From Flavobacteriales bacterium (GTDB lineage Bacteria; Bacteroidota; Bacteroidia; Flavobacteriales_F; PHOS-HE28): 64,000 bases of DNA. The stretch is taken from the NCBI GenBank assembly GCA_016716605.1, contig JADJWA010000001.1:2587001-2651000 (forward strand), read 5' to 3'. Position numbers and translations under genes: made by a program. How positions within the stretch are numbered: the first letter of the stretch is position 1; each line of letters begins with the position of its first letter. The notes under the pieces were generated by a model that worked only from the letters and a program-made list of their open reading frames with translations, searched no databases and had not been told where the DNA came from. This document shows positions 42,992 to 52,931 of the stretch, one piece after another.

Positions 42992-45403
42992 TCACTGCCG
43001 TACGACGCGTGCGAGCTTCCGCCCGCCATCGGCTTCCACAGCAACGAGGTAAACCCCGGCGGGCATGGCGCTCAGGTCGATGCTGGCCCGGTTCACGCCT
43101 TCGCCAACGGCCACGCTGCCTTCGAGCACCACGCGTCCGGCGGGATCGGTGACGCGGATGCGGGCGCTGCCTGCTTCAATGGCTTCGAAGCCTAGGCTCA
43201 CCGTTCCATCGGTGGGATTCGGGAACACGCTCATGCTGCCATCGATCGGACGGAAGTGCGCCACCAAATTGCCATCGATGGGGAAGGAGCGGCGCAGGTA
43301 CGGATCGGTGGCGCGCGTGCCGTCATCGGCGTAGGTCCAATGGCTGAAGGTGTAGCCATCGGCGGGCACGGCCGTCACATCGATGTCGTTGCCGTTCCAA
43401 TACCAGCCATCGAAGGGCAGCTCGGGCGTGATGGTGTTGATCTGCAGGGTGCCGCCAGCGGGCGGGAAGGACTCGAAGCGCAGGAGTGCCGCGTTGGGGA
43501 AGCCGTACCAGTCGATCACGTGCTGGCGGATGTGCGAGTCGCGGAAGGCGGCGAAGTGGGGGATGATTCCGAAGGCGTGGTCGAGGTAGGCCTGGTGCCA
43601 GCATTGCCAGCGGCTGAAGTGATGGTCGATCACCGGCGCGAAGGCGGTGGTGATGCGGTCCACTTCGGCTTGGAAGCGTGCGGGACTGAACACGGTGTTC
43701 ATCAGGTCGGCCTTGCGGTTGAGGAAGAGGCGCCTGAACTCATCGCGGCCCATCAAGCCGCGCAGCAGCTCGGTGTGAAAGGATCCCGCGCGGTGCGTGA
43801 AGGTCCAGTACATCATGTCGATGTCCTCTTCGATCCAGCCGTAGAGCACCATGGTGGCGTCGAGGTCGTACATCAGGTAGCGCCACTTGCCCTGTTCGGC
43901 CGAGGACTTCCAGTACTTCACGTTGTTGCTGGGCCAATCCACGTTGCCGGCGATCATCTCCAGCGCGAAGTAGTCCATGAGGCTGTGCAGGTCGAGCTGC
44001 GCCTCCACGTGGCTCCAATTGGCCTCATCGTTGAGGTCGGCGGTGCGGATGAATTCGCGCAGCGCCCGTGAGTACGAGGTGTCGCCCTGGATGCTCCAGT
44101 TCTCCTCTTCCATGAGCAGCAGACTATCGGCGTCGGCGCCGTAATTGTAGTGCAGGTGGTCGGCGTCGATGCGCTCGCGGACCTCCACCAGCCCCCAGTA
44201 CTCGCCATTGATGTAGCATTCTGCGGGCCGGAAGCCGAGCGCATCGATGTCGAGCCCGTTGTGGAAGGCGATCTGGTGGAATAGGCCGTCGCGGAAATTC
44301 GAGAGGCACCAATCGCCGCCGCTGTTGCGCAGGATCACGCGCTTGAAATCGCGCACCTCAGGGCGCTCCGGGAACAGGGGATAGCGGATGGTCTCGGGCC
44401 CGAGCGAGCCGCGCGCCGTGAGCCGCAGCGGACGTTGGGCGTTGGTGCGCGAGCGCCTGCCGCCATGGATGCTCACGCCCACATCCTGCGCGATGCCACG
44501 CGTGCCGTTGGCCTCAAAGAACTCGAAGCGGGCGGGCAATTCGCGCTCCGCCCAGTAGTTGGCGCCGTAGTGCGGCCACTCCGGACTGGCGTTGGGGCCG
44601 GGCATGTACAGGCCGAACTCCTCATGGAACATGCTATCGGGGTCAACAGCGAGCGCCACGATGGGCAGCCCGCGCCCGCTGCCTACGATGTAGGTGGCCG
44701 ATGCGGCATCGGAGGGCAGATAGCCTGCTGCGTAGTTGCGCGCTTGCACGGTGGTGGTGCCGCCGATCGAGAGTGTACCCGACGCGATCGGAGAGGATTC
44801 ATCCGGTGCGCGCCCTGTGGTGCTCCAATGAACGGTTCCGAAGGGCGCGGATGCGCTGGCCGTGGCGCCGTTCGGATAGAAGCCGCCGCTCGGTGAGAGA
44901 ATAGGAACGGGTGCATAGCCGAGATAGGGCGTGCTGGTATTCGGCGCTCCAGGCGTGGGCGCATCGAAGTAGCGCAGCTCGCCTGCCACGAAGCCTGCGC
45001 TATGGTCAGCGCGCAGCCGTGGCACATCGAGCACCTGCACGGGTTGCAGCGCGGCATCGCTGAGCACGATGCGTTCACCGGTTGCGTCGATGCCGAAGGG
45101 GAATTGCCAGGGCTGATCCCCGCGTGTGATCAGCGCGTATTCGCCGGGCGCCAGAGCGATCAGCGGCAATGGCCATTGCGCGGGCTGGCTCGGCTTGTCG
45201 CTGAGGTAGAAGGTGCTGAGGTCGAGGGGGGCGCTGCCCTCATTCACCAGTTCGATCCAATCCGGGTGCGCATCGCCGGCGCCCACATCGATGCCTTGGT
45301 TGTTGGAGCAGACCTCATTGATCCGCAACTGGGCCAAGGCCGGAACCGAGCAGCAGCACAGCGCTAAGAGCAAGGCTCCGTGGAAGGGTGCTCGCTGCGG
45401 CAT
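42992..45403 (-). CDS. CotH kinase-type secreted protein with lamin-tail domain and T9SS sorting domain
   Basis: 803 residues from the ATG at 45403. In order: signal peptide (ALLLALCCCSVPALAQ); lamin-tail domain (LRINEVCSNNQG...DWIELVNEGSAPLDLSTFYLSD); chitobiase-like C-terminal fold (VPILSPSGGFYPNGATASASA...VHWSTTG); CotH domain (PLRLTARGSLG...RVILRNSGGDWCLSNFRDGLFHQIA...YWGLVEVRERID); Rpt (FDGWYWNGNDIDVTAVPADGYTFSHW); and a type A sorting domain (VFPNPTDGTVSLGFEAI...MPAGVYLVAV). CotH proteins are atypical kinases in spore coats; the role in Bacteroidota is unknown. Secreted or surface-bound. Confidence 0.92.
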   Translation of the reverse strand: MPQRAPFHGALLLALCCCSVPALAQLRINEVCSNNQGIDVGAGDAHPDWIELVNEGSAPLDLSTFYLSDKPSQPAQWPLPLIALAPGEYALITRGDQPWQFPFGIDATGERIVLSDAALQPVQVLDVPRLRADHSAGFVAGELRYFDAPTPGAPNTSTPYLGYAPVPILSPSGGFYPNGATASASAPFGTVHWSTTGRAPDESSPIASGTLSIGGTTTVQARNYAAGYLPSDAASATYIVGSGRGLPIVALAVDPDSMFHEEFGLYMPGPNASPEWPHYGANYWAERELPARFEFFEANGTRGIAQDVGVSIHGGRRSRTNAQRPLRLTARGSLGPETIRYPLFPERPEVRDFKRVILRNSGGDWCLSNFRDGLFHQIAFHNGLDIDALGFRPAECYINGEYWGLVEVRERIDADHLHYNYGADADSLLLMEEENWSIQGDTSYSRALREFIRTADLNDEANWSHVEAQLDLHSLMDYFALEMIAGNVDWPSNNVKYWKSSAEQGKWRYLMYDLDATMVLYGWIEEDIDMMYWTFTHRAGSFHTELLRGLMGRDEFRRLFLNRKADLMNTVFSPARFQAEVDRITTAFAPVIDHHFSRWQCWHQAYLDHAFGIIPHFAAFRDSHIRQHVIDWYGFPNAALLRFESFPPAGGTLQINTITPELPFDGWYWNGNDIDVTAVPADGYTFSHWTYADDGTRATDPYLRRSFPIDGNLVAHFRPIDGSMSVFPNPTDGTVSLGFEAIEAGSARIRVTDPAGRVVLEGSVAVGEGVNRASIDLSAMPAGVYLVAVEADGGRKLARVVRQ

Positions 45404-45497
45404 GGCCGCGAAGGTACCGGCACGGCATTGCGGCTTATCACAAGCAATCTCCACACTATTGACACTCCTCGGTTTCCTTTGCGCCCAACGCACCCGC

Positions 45498-46580
45498 ATG
45501 AACCTCTTCCGCAATTTCAAGTCGGTCACCAAGACGTGTTACGGCCGCGGCAGCTTCGGCAAGCTCGGCGAGATCCTGGAGCCGCACCGCGACCAGCACC
45601 AGGGCTTCTTTGTCTTCCTCATCGATCACTATTTCGAGGGCAAAACCGAATTCATCGCACGCATTCCCAAGCGGGCCGGGGATGAGTTCATCTTCTGCAG
45701 CACGGCGAAGGAGCCCAGCACGGAGCAGATCGACGGGCTGCGCGACGACATCCTCGCGCGCCGCGGGCTGCCCGCCGGTGTGATCGGCATCGGCGGCGGC
45801 AACGTGATGGACGTGGCCAAGGCGCTCTCGCTCATGTTCACCAACGAGGGCAGCAGCGTGCAATACCAGGGCCTCAACCTGATCAAGAAGCCGGGCATCT
45901 ACCATTGCGGCGTGCCCACCATCAGCGGCACGGGGGCCGAAGTGAGCATGACCGCCGTGCTCACCGGTCCCGTGAAGAAGCTCGGCCTCAAGTGCGACTG
46001 GACCGTGTTCGATCAGATCGTGCTCGACCCGGACCTCATCGCCACCGTGCCCACGGACCAGTGGTTCTACACCGGCATGGATACCTACATCCACAGCGTG
46101 GAGGCCATCACCGGCACCAAGAAGAACACGTTCGCTGAAGCGTACAGCGAGAAAAGCCTGGACCTCTGCCGCGAGGTCTTCCTGCGCATGGACCGTCGCG
46201 ACCCGAAGAGCGATGAATCACTGATGGTGGCCAGCTACATGGGCGGCCTCAGCCTCACCTACAGCGAAGTGGGCGTCTGCCACGCGCTCAGCTATGGCTT
46301 GGGCAAGGTGCTGGAGATCCACCACTGCATCGCCAATTGCATCGCATTCGATAAACTGGACGATGTCTATGGCGACTACGTGCAGGAGTTCAAGGGCATG
46401 GTGAAGCACAACAAGGTGCACATCCCGCAAGGCCTCGCCAAGGATTGGAGCGAGGATACCATCAGCGCCATGGCCGAAGTGGCCTACAACCTGCCGCACA
46501 TGTGGGACCACGCCTTCGGCTCCGACTGGCAGCAGGTGCTCGATCGCGAGCGGATCAAGGGGTGGTATAGGAGGATGTGA
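45498..46580 (+). CDS. Iron-containing alcohol dehydrogenase, Kdo 8-oxidase (KdnB)-like
   Basis: 360 residues from the ATG at 45498. FRNFKSVTKTCYGRGSFGKL at the N-terminus, EPSTEQIDGL, GVIGIGGGNVMDVAKALSLM, GVPTISGTGAEVSMTAVL and metal-ligand histidines in GLSLTYSEVGVCHALSYGLGKVLEIHHC are typical of the group. It most resembles KdnB, which oxidises Kdo at C8 on the route to 8-amino-Kdo. The usual partner aminotransferase KdnA is not in the window, so this assignment is tentative. Divergent from the CotH gene. Confidence 0.85.
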   Translation: MNLFRNFKSVTKTCYGRGSFGKLGEILEPHRDQHQGFFVFLIDHYFEGKTEFIARIPKRAGDEFIFCSTAKEPSTEQIDGLRDDILARRGLPAGVIGIGGGNVMDVAKALSLMFTNEGSSVQYQGLNLIKKPGIYHCGVPTISGTGAEVSMTAVLTGPVKKLGLKCDWTVFDQIVLDPDLIATVPTDQWFYTGMDTYIHSVEAITGTKKNTFAEAYSEKSLDLCREVFLRMDRRDPKSDESLMVASYMGGLSLTYSEVGVCHALSYGLGKVLEIHHCIANCIAFDKLDDVYGDYVQEFKGMVKHNKVHIPQGLAKDWSEDTISAMAEVAYNLPHMWDHAFGSDWQQVLDRERIKGWYRRM

Positions 46581-46664
46581 GTGATGATCAGAAGATCACA
46601 TGATTGGCCAATCCGATGATGGACGCTCGTTTGACTTTCATCTCTTGATTTTCTGATCAACCTA
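46578..46664. repeat. Word-palindrome element E6 between convergent genes
   Basis: TGATGATCAGAAGATCACATGATTGG on the left is mirrored by TTGATTTTCTGATCAACC on the right. The core word is TGATCAGAA(G/A)ATCA. Located between the dehydrogenase stop and the cupin stop, so it may terminate both. Its word resembles that of E7. Confidence 0.65.
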
Positions 46665-46992
46665 GGAACTCCCCATCCACCACGATCATCCTCACCGGCC
46701 CCTTCGTCCGTGAGCGGTGCGAACTGAGCCCGTCGCTCACGTGGTAGCTCATGCCGGCGGTGAGCACGTTCACGGCGCCGTCCTCGTGCTCGTTGATCAA
46801 TTCGCCTTCGAGCACGAAGACCAAGTGGCCAAGCTGGCACCAATGGTCGGCGAGGTAATCGGCTGAGTATTCCACCATGCGGATGCGCAGGCCATCGTGC
46901 TGTATGCTGCGCATGGTTGCGGTGCCCGTGGTACCCGGCACGGTGGTGACTGGCAATTGCGACCAGTCGATGGCCTCGAAGGGGAGCTTCAT
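46657..46992 (-). CDS. DHCW-motif cupin
   Basis: 111 residues forming one cupin barrel. The motif YLADHWCQLGHLVFVLEGELINEHEDG gives the family its name, followed by LTAGMSYHVSDGLSSHRSRTKGPVRMIVVD. Small cupins bind metals or small ligands; the function of this group is unknown. Single gene, converging on the KdnB-like gene and divergent from the gliding-type surface protein at 47046. Confidence 0.9.
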   Translation of the reverse strand: MKLPFEAIDWSQLPVTTVPGTTGTATMRSIQHDGLRIRMVEYSADYLADHWCQLGHLVFVLEGELINEHEDGAVNVLTAGMSYHVSDGLSSHRSRTKGPVRMIVVDGEFLG

Positions 46993-47045
46993 GGCCCTGC
47001 GAACCTACATCAGCCGCTTTCCCCTAGTTTCGGTCGCCCCCGAAC

Positions 47046-50000
47046 ATGCCTATCATGCGCTCATCGCTTGCTTCTTCATTCGCCTTGATGGCTGTTGCCT
47101 CTTCCGCGCAATTGGCACCCGTCCGCTGGTCGGCCAGTTTCACCGCAGACCGCTCCTTCATCGAGAACAAGGGCCAGTTCGAGGCCCTTGGCGTTGATCG
47201 TGTTGAATACGCGGTCGACGAAGGTGCCGTGCGCATCCTCTTCGCGCCGGAGGCCGTGGGCTTCCATTTGCATGAGAAGGAGAAGAACCATTACCGCAAG
47301 CGCGGCGAGCGCGACAAGCCACGTACCATCGTGCGACAGGACCTGGCCGTGATGCGATGGGAGGGAAGCAGCAGCGAGCATCGAGTCGTGAGCGGTATGA
47401 AAAGCGACCACCACGGCTACGCCTACCTCAATGGCGATGGCGGGACGAGCGACCGCACAGGTATCGCGGGATATGAAGAGCTCCGGTACGAGCGCTTGTA
47501 TCCGGGCATCGATGCCGTGTATACCATCCATCCGGAGCGCGGGATCAAGTATGCGCTGCACTTGCGGCCCGCAGCCGATGCTGCGATGATCCGCATGCGC
47601 TGGGATGATGCCCATGCCGTACGCATGGGACCCGATGGGGAATTGCACATCGCCACGGATTTCGGTGAGATCGTGGACCACGCGCCGATCGCGCACTATG
47701 CCGATGGCGCCAAGGAGCCCATTGAAGTGCGCTTCAGCCTGAAGGGCAATGCTGCCGGATTCGAGCTGGCGCCATACGATGCATCACGGCCCGTCATCAT
47801 CGACCCGTGGACCGTGACACCGGCATTCCCCAACACCAACCGCATCTGGGACGTGGAGGTGGATGACAACGCCAATGTGTACATCTACGGCGGCGATTCC
47901 CCCTTGCGCCTGCGGAAGTACGATCCCAGCGGCGCGCTGCAATGGACCTACACCACGGCATGGGACACGGCGAACTACTGGCTCGGGTCCATGATCGCGC
48001 ATCCTGGCGGCGATTGCTTCATCACCGCGGGCACCGATCCGCGGATCGCGCGCATCAGCACGGCGGGCAACCAGATCTGGAGCGAGGATGGCGGATTCTT
48101 CGACGAGTATTGGCGCATGGCGCTCAACTGCAACGCCACGCAACTCATGCTCGGCGGCACGCGCCTCACGCTCGGTCCTTCGCTCTTCCCGATCGGCTAT
48201 GGGCGCGCCTTCGAGATTGATATGTCTAACGGCTCCGTGCTGAATTCAACGGATGTCGCAGCGGTCTCGCCGTCCTTCCTCATCAACAATCCGAACGAGA
48301 TCCGCGCACTGGCCGCCTCCGCCAACGGCAAGTACTACTTCATGACGCTCGATACCATCGGGGCCCTCAATGCGGACCTGGGCATCCCTTACCGGCGCAA
48401 CAATTCGTATGCCTTCAGCTATTCGGTGGCCGGATATGGCCCCACGAACATGGGCATCAACGGCATCGCGGCCACGGCCAACGAGATCTACACGCAGAAT
48501 GGCAGCACGGTGCATCGCCGCGACATCCAGACCGGCACCATCATCACCACGGCCACCATACCCGGCGGCAACACCACGAGCCAGCTCGGCGCCAACAGCG
48601 CGGAGAATAGCGGACTGGTGCTCGATAGCTGCGGATTCGTTTATGTGGGAAGCGGGAACGCCGTTCACAAGTTCACCCCTGACCTGCAGTTGGTGAGCTC
48701 GGTAGCCACGCCCGGCGCAGTGTACGATGTGGCCGTGAACCACAACGGCGAGGTGGTGGCCTGCGGCAACGGTTTCCTCGTGTCCCTCGCCATCGGTTCC
48801 TGCGCGCCGCCCCCACGTGAATGCCTCACCTGCCTCGAGCTCACCGGGTCAGGCACCTTTTGCGCTGATGATCCATTCACCACGCTCAGTGCGAGCATTG
48901 CGGGTGGCATATGGAGCGGGCCAGGCATCACCGATCCGCTGCTCGGCACGTTCACGCCAGCATCAGCCGGCGCAGGCGTTCATGTGATCACCTACACGCT
49001 GCCCGCGCCCGCGCCTTGCGGATCGGACACGCTGCAATTGGTGGTGAGCCCCTGCGCGCCGTTGAGCGTGTGCGTGAACGATGACGGCACGCTCTCCGCA
49101 GCGAACGGCGTAGGCCCCTACACATGGCAGCACCAGACCACCACGCAGGATTGCAGCGCATGCATCCTCGCCTGCTTCTTCCCGCCTGGCTGCGCCGTGA
49201 ACGTGACCGGCTGGACCACCTGGGCCACAGGCACCAGCGCCAGCGCTCCGCCGAATTATCCGATCCAGGTGATCGATGCCACCGGCACGAGCATCATCAT
49301 CAACTCCGCTGCAGAAGTGCCCGTGTGCTCTCCATGCCCGCCGATCGTTGTGCAGGCGATGGATGTGGTCGATGTGCTCTGCTTCGGCACCAGCACGGGC
49401 TCTGCGAGCGTGCAGGCCAGTGGTGGCACAGCACCCTACACGTACAATTGGTCGCCTGGCGGAGCGACCGGCTCAAGCGTGACCGGTCTTGCTGCGGGCA
49501 GCTACACGGTAACGGCCACCGACGCTGATGGCTGCACGGGCGCGGCGGTGGTGCAGGTGAACCAACCGTCATCCGCGGTTTCGGTCTCGATCACGGGCAC
49601 CACGCCGGTGAGCTGCAATGGCAACGATGGAACGGCCACGGCCAGCGCTAGTGGCGGCACCGGAGCACTGAGCTACAGTTGGTCGCCGAGCGGCGGAAAT
49701 GTTGCAACGGCTTCAGGGCTTGCGGCAGGCAGCTACACGGTATCGGTAACTGACGCGAATGGCTGCGCGGAGCAAGCCACCGCGCAAGTCACGCAGACGG
49801 CAGGCCCTGCGCTCGCGACCGTGGCCGTGACGCCATCGAATTGCGACGCGCCCACCGGGACCATCACCATTACGGCAGCCGGCAATGGCCTGCAATACAG
49901 CATCGACGGTGGGAGCACGTATCAAGCGGCCAGTGTGTTCACCAGCCTTGCCGCAGGCACCTACACCGTGGTGGTGCTTGATGCCAATGGATGCACCGCC

Positions 50001-50747
50001 ACGGCAACTGCCACGATCACGCCACCCGCGTCTCCGTTGCCGGTGATCACCGGCCCGCAATGGGCCTGCGCGGGCGATACGATCGTCCTCAGCACCACGG
50101 AGCCTTTCGTATCCTACGCGTGGCAGCCCGGCGGGAGTGCGGCCACCCAATCGGTCACCGCCAGCGGGAACTACACGGTGACCGTAACAGACGCGAATGG
50201 CTGCACCGGCACTTCGGCGCCTTACGCGGTGCAGTTCGAGGATCCGCAATCCGCTTTCACCGCCGATCCGCCCTCGCCGCAATTGCCGGGCACCGAAGTG
50301 GCGTTCAACGACGCCTCGAGTGGCGGCGGAGGCACAATCACTTCGTGGTGGTGGAGCCTCGGTATGATGGGCGCCATAGGCAGCGGGCAATCCGCTTCTT
50401 GGATGTATGACGATCCGGGCGTGTACACCATCCTCTGGGTGATCGCCACGGCGAACGGCTGCACGGACACCATCTCGGCTGAGTACGTCATCCGCCCGGT
50501 CGATATCGAGATCCCCAACGTCATCAGCCCGAATGGCGATGGCATGAACGACTTCTTCGTGATCCCCGACATCGAGTTCTTCGGCAACGAGCTGGCGATC
50601 TTCAACCGTTGGGGCACAGTGGTCCTCGAGACGCGCGATTACCGCAACACCTGGCGCGGCGCCGATCAGCCCGATGGCACCTACTACTACGTGCTGAGGC
50701 TCGATGACGGGCGTGAGTTCACTGGGCACCTGACGCTCTTGCGCTAG
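47046..50747 (+). CDS. Gliding-motility-type surface protein with SprB-like repeats and T9SS type B C-terminus
   Basis: 1233 residues. Signal peptide (SSLASSFALMAVASSAQ), then a DUF7948-like N-terminal domain (FIENKGQFEALGVDRVEYAVDEGAVRILFA...YPGIDAVYTIHPERGIKYALHL). A propeller-like region follows, then several SprB-type repeats of about 80 residues (VLCFGTSTGSASVQASGGTAPYTYNWSPGG...GLAAGSYTVTATDADGC), a PKD-like domain and the type B C-terminal domain (IPNVISPNGDGMNDFFVIPDIEFFGNELAIFNRWG). Type B proteins are exported by T9SS and attached or released at the surface, sometimes acting as adhesins. The repeats may be a hotspot for recombination. Confidence 0.93.
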   Translation: MPIMRSSLASSFALMAVASSAQLAPVRWSASFTADRSFIENKGQFEALGVDRVEYAVDEGAVRILFAPEAVGFHLHEKEKNHYRKRGERDKPRTIVRQDLAVMRWEGSSSEHRVVSGMKSDHHGYAYLNGDGGTSDRTGIAGYEELRYERLYPGIDAVYTIHPERGIKYALHLRPAADAAMIRMRWDDAHAVRMGPDGELHIATDFGEIVDHAPIAHYADGAKEPIEVRFSLKGNAAGFELAPYDASRPVIIDPWTVTPAFPNTNRIWDVEVDDNANVYIYGGDSPLRLRKYDPSGALQWTYTTAWDTANYWLGSMIAHPGGDCFITAGTDPRIARISTAGNQIWSEDGGFFDEYWRMALNCNATQLMLGGTRLTLGPSLFPIGYGRAFEIDMSNGSVLNSTDVAAVSPSFLINNPNEIRALAASANGKYYFMTLDTIGALNADLGIPYRRNNSYAFSYSVAGYGPTNMGINGIAATANEIYTQNGSTVHRRDIQTGTIITTATIPGGNTTSQLGANSAENSGLVLDSCGFVYVGSGNAVHKFTPDLQLVSSVATPGAVYDVAVNHNGEVVACGNGFLVSLAIGSCAPPPRECLTCLELTGSGTFCADDPFTTLSASIAGGIWSGPGITDPLLGTFTPASAGAGVHVITYTLPAPAPCGSDTLQLVVSPCAPLSVCVNDDGTLSAANGVGPYTWQHQTTTQDCSACILACFFPPGCAVNVTGWTTWATGTSASAPPNYPIQVIDATGTSIIINSAAEVPVCSPCPPIVVQAMDVVDVLCFGTSTGSASVQASGGTAPYTYNWSPGGATGSSVTGLAAGSYTVTATDADGCTGAAVVQVNQPSSAVSVSITGTTPVSCNGNDGTATASASGGTGALSYSWSPSGGNVATASGLAAGSYTVSVTDANGCAEQATAQVTQTAGPALATVAVTPSNCDAPTGTITITAAGNGLQYSIDGGSTYQAASVFTSLAAGTYTVVVLDANGCTATATATITPPASPLPVITGPQWACAGDTIVLSTTEPFVSYAWQPGGSAATQSVTASGNYTVTVTDANGCTGTSAPYAVQFEDPQSAFTADPPSPQLPGTEVAFNDASSGGGGTITSWWWSLGMMGAIGSGQSASWMYDDPGVYTILWVIATANGCTDTISAEYVIRPVDIEIPNVISPNGDGMNDFFVIPDIEFFGNELAIFNRWGTVVLETRDYRNTWRGADQPDGTYYYVLRLDDGREFTGHLTLLR

Positions 50748-50762
50748 CCGTCCATCGCGTCC

Positions 50763-51485
50763 ATGCACCATTTCCTCCACCTGCTCTTCGAGGTGGGCGC
50801 CTTCGCCAGCGGCTACGCCTACTTCGCCAAGCTGCGGGCGCAGCAGGGCGATGCCGTCGTGGAGGACAAGCGCGTGTGGGTGATCATCGGAGCGGCGGCA
50901 GGAGCCTTGGTCGGTTCTCGGCTGCTCGGAGCGCTTGAAGATCCGGCTGTGCTCCGATTGGATTGGCGCTCGCTATTCGCGGCCTTCAACAACCGCACGG
51001 TCGTTGGTGGTTTGCTCGGCGGCCTCATCGGTGTGGAGCTCACCAAGAAGATCATCGGTGTACGCTCCAGCACCGGCGACCTCTTCACCTACCCCTTGAT
51101 CCTGGGCATGATGGTGGGCCGCATCGGCTGCCTGCTCGGCGGTTTGGAGGACAATACCTACGGCGTCGCTACTGCGCTGCCCTGGGGCATCGACCTCGGT
51201 GATGGGGTGCGAAGGCATCCGACGAATCTGTACGAGATCGCCTGGCTTGGCCTCACGTGGCTTGCCCTGATCGGCATCGAGCGGCGCTTCACCTTGGTGA
51301 ACGGTGGGCGCTTCAAGCTATTCATGGTGCTGTACCTGCTGTTCCGGCTCGCGGTGGAATCCATTAAGCCGCAGCCGATCGTTTGGCTAGGCCTGACTGC
51401 AATCCAATGCGCCTGCATGGCCGGGTTGGCTTATTACTTCCGCGTGTGGTCGACGCCGCGTTCGCTCATTGCACGTTCTGGCTAA
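50763..51485 (+). CDS. Prolipoprotein diacylglyceryl transferase-like membrane protein
   Basis: 240 residues with about seven membrane segments. GRIGCLLGGLEDNTYG corresponds to the Lgt signature GRIGNF.NGE, and HPTNLYEIAWL to HP.QLYE. NRTVVGGLLGGLIGVELTKK is also Lgt-like. The essential residues are only partly kept (Cys-Leu-Leu-Gly in place of Asn-Phe), so it may be a paralogue and not the housekeeping lgt. It is followed by the Tes-like radical SAM gene after 45 bp; the pairing suggests a lipid-linked role. Confidence 0.8.
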   Translation: MHHFLHLLFEVGAFASGYAYFAKLRAQQGDAVVEDKRVWVIIGAAAGALVGSRLLGALEDPAVLRLDWRSLFAAFNNRTVVGGLLGGLIGVELTKKIIGVRSSTGDLFTYPLILGMMVGRIGCLLGGLEDNTYGVATALPWGIDLGDGVRRHPTNLYEIAWLGLTWLALIGIERRFTLVNGGRFKLFMVLYLLFRLAVESIKPQPIVWLGLTAIQCACMAGLAYYFRVWSTPRSLIARSG

Positions 51486-51530
51486 CTATGGAGCGCCATC
51501 ATCCGTGTCGATCCGTGGCAAATTCAACCC

Positions 51531-52931
51531 ATGCCTGAGCGCCCTTACACCTACTACGACTTCACGCTGAGCCTGTGCCCTGCGTGCCTGCGCCGCATCG
51601 ATGCCAAGATCGTCTTCGAGGACGAGCGCGTGTTCATGCTGAAGCGCTGCCCGGAGCATGGTGCGCAGAAGGTGCTCATCGCCACCGACGTGGAGTACTA
51701 CAAGCGATGCCGCCATTACCTGAAGCCCGGCGAGATGGTGCGCACCTTCAACACGAAGACCCATTTCGGATGCCCGTACGATTGCGGCATCTGCCCCGAT
51801 CACGAGCAGCACGGCTGTCTCACCTTGATCGAGGTCACGGACCGTTGCAATCTGCAGTGTCCGATCTGCTACGCGAGCAGCGGGCCGATGCACGGCCAGC
51901 ATCGCAGCTTGGTGGAAGTGGAGCGCATGCTCGACGCCTGCGTGCGCAACGAGGGAGAGCCTGATGTGGTGCAGCTGAGCGGCGGAGAGCCCACGGTGCA
52001 TCCGCAGTTCTTCGAGATCCTCGATGCCTCCAAGCGCAGGCCCATCCGCCACCTGATGGTGAACACCAACGGCATCCGCATCGCCAAGGACAGGGCCTTC
52101 GCGGAGCGGCTCTCCTCGTACATGCCCGACTTCGAGCTCTACCTGCAGTTCGATTCGTTCCGTCCCGATGTGCTGAAGCGCTTGCGCGGTGAGGACCTCT
52201 CCGCCATGCGGATGAAGGCGCTGGAGCACTTGAGCGAATTCAATCTGAGCACCACGCTCGTGGTCACGGTGGAGAAGGGCGTGAATGATGATGAGATCGG
52301 TGCCATCATCGACTTCGCGCTGAAGCAGCCCTGCGTGCGCGGCGTTACCTTCCAGCCCGTGCAGGCCGCCGGACGCACGGAGCACTACGATCCCGCCACC
52401 GACCGCATCACCCTCACCGAGGTCCGCCAGGCCATCCTCGATCAGAGCCCGCTCTTCACCCCAGAGGACATCGTGCCCGTGCCCTGCAACCCCGATGCGC
52501 TGGCCATGGGCTATGCCCTGAAGCTGAATGGCGAGGTGTTCCCGCTCACGCGCATGATCGATCCGGACGACCTGCTGAACAACAGCCGCAACACCATCGT
52601 GTATGAGCAGGACGCGCGGCTGAAGGAGCACATGGTGAAGCTATTCAGCACGGGCACCCCCAGCGACAAGGCGCACGAAACGTTGCACCGGATCATGTGC
52701 TGCCTGCCCGGCATCGATGCGCCCGAGCTGAGGTACGAGAACCTCTTCCGCATCATCATCATGCGCTTCATCGACGCGTACGACTTCGACGTGCGGGCCA
52801 TCAAGCGCAGCTGCGTGCACATCATCGACCCGCGCACCATGCACGCGATCCCCTTTGAGACCATGAACCTTTTCTACCGCGGAGAGGCGCAGCGGAAGCG
52901 GTTATCGGAATTACAGCGAACCTCTGTCTGA
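51531..52931 (+). CDS. Radical SAM enzyme, tetraether-synthase (Tes / MJ0619)-like
   Basis: 466 residues. The radical SAM cluster is C106, C110, C113 in TDRCNLQCPICYASSG. Extra cysteines occur in the N-terminal part (LCPACLRRI, KRCPEHG, CRHY) and in FGCPYDCGICPDHEQHGC, the pattern of the MJ0619/Tes family. VVQLSGGEPTVHPQFFEIL is the GGE motif. Archaeal Tes joins lipid tails to make membrane-spanning tetraethers; related bacterial proteins are candidates for membrane-spanning lipid synthesis. The function here is inferred. The following membrane-protein gene starts on its stop codon (TGATG). Confidence 0.85.
   Translation: MPERPYTYYDFTLSLCPACLRRIDAKIVFEDERVFMLKRCPEHGAQKVLIATDVEYYKRCRHYLKPGEMVRTFNTKTHFGCPYDCGICPDHEQHGCLTLIEVTDRCNLQCPICYASSGPMHGQHRSLVEVERMLDACVRNEGEPDVVQLSGGEPTVHPQFFEILDASKRRPIRHLMVNTNGIRIAKDRAFAERLSSYMPDFELYLQFDSFRPDVLKRLRGEDLSAMRMKALEHLSEFNLSTTLVVTVEKGVNDDEIGAIIDFALKQPCVRGVTFQPVQAAGRTEHYDPATDRITLTEVRQAILDQSPLFTPEDIVPVPCNPDALAMGYALKLNGEVFPLTRMIDPDDLLNNSRNTIVYEQDARLKEHMVKLFSTGTPSDKAHETLHRIMCCLPGIDAPELRYENLFRIIIMRFIDAYDFDVRAIKRSCVHIIDPRTMHAIPFETMNLFYRGEAQRKRLSELQRTSV

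Noticed and set aside
40856..43195. 779-codon plus-strand open frame
   Set aside because: Antisense to the M49-type peptidase; composition is His/Val/Ala-rich, as expected of a shadow frame.
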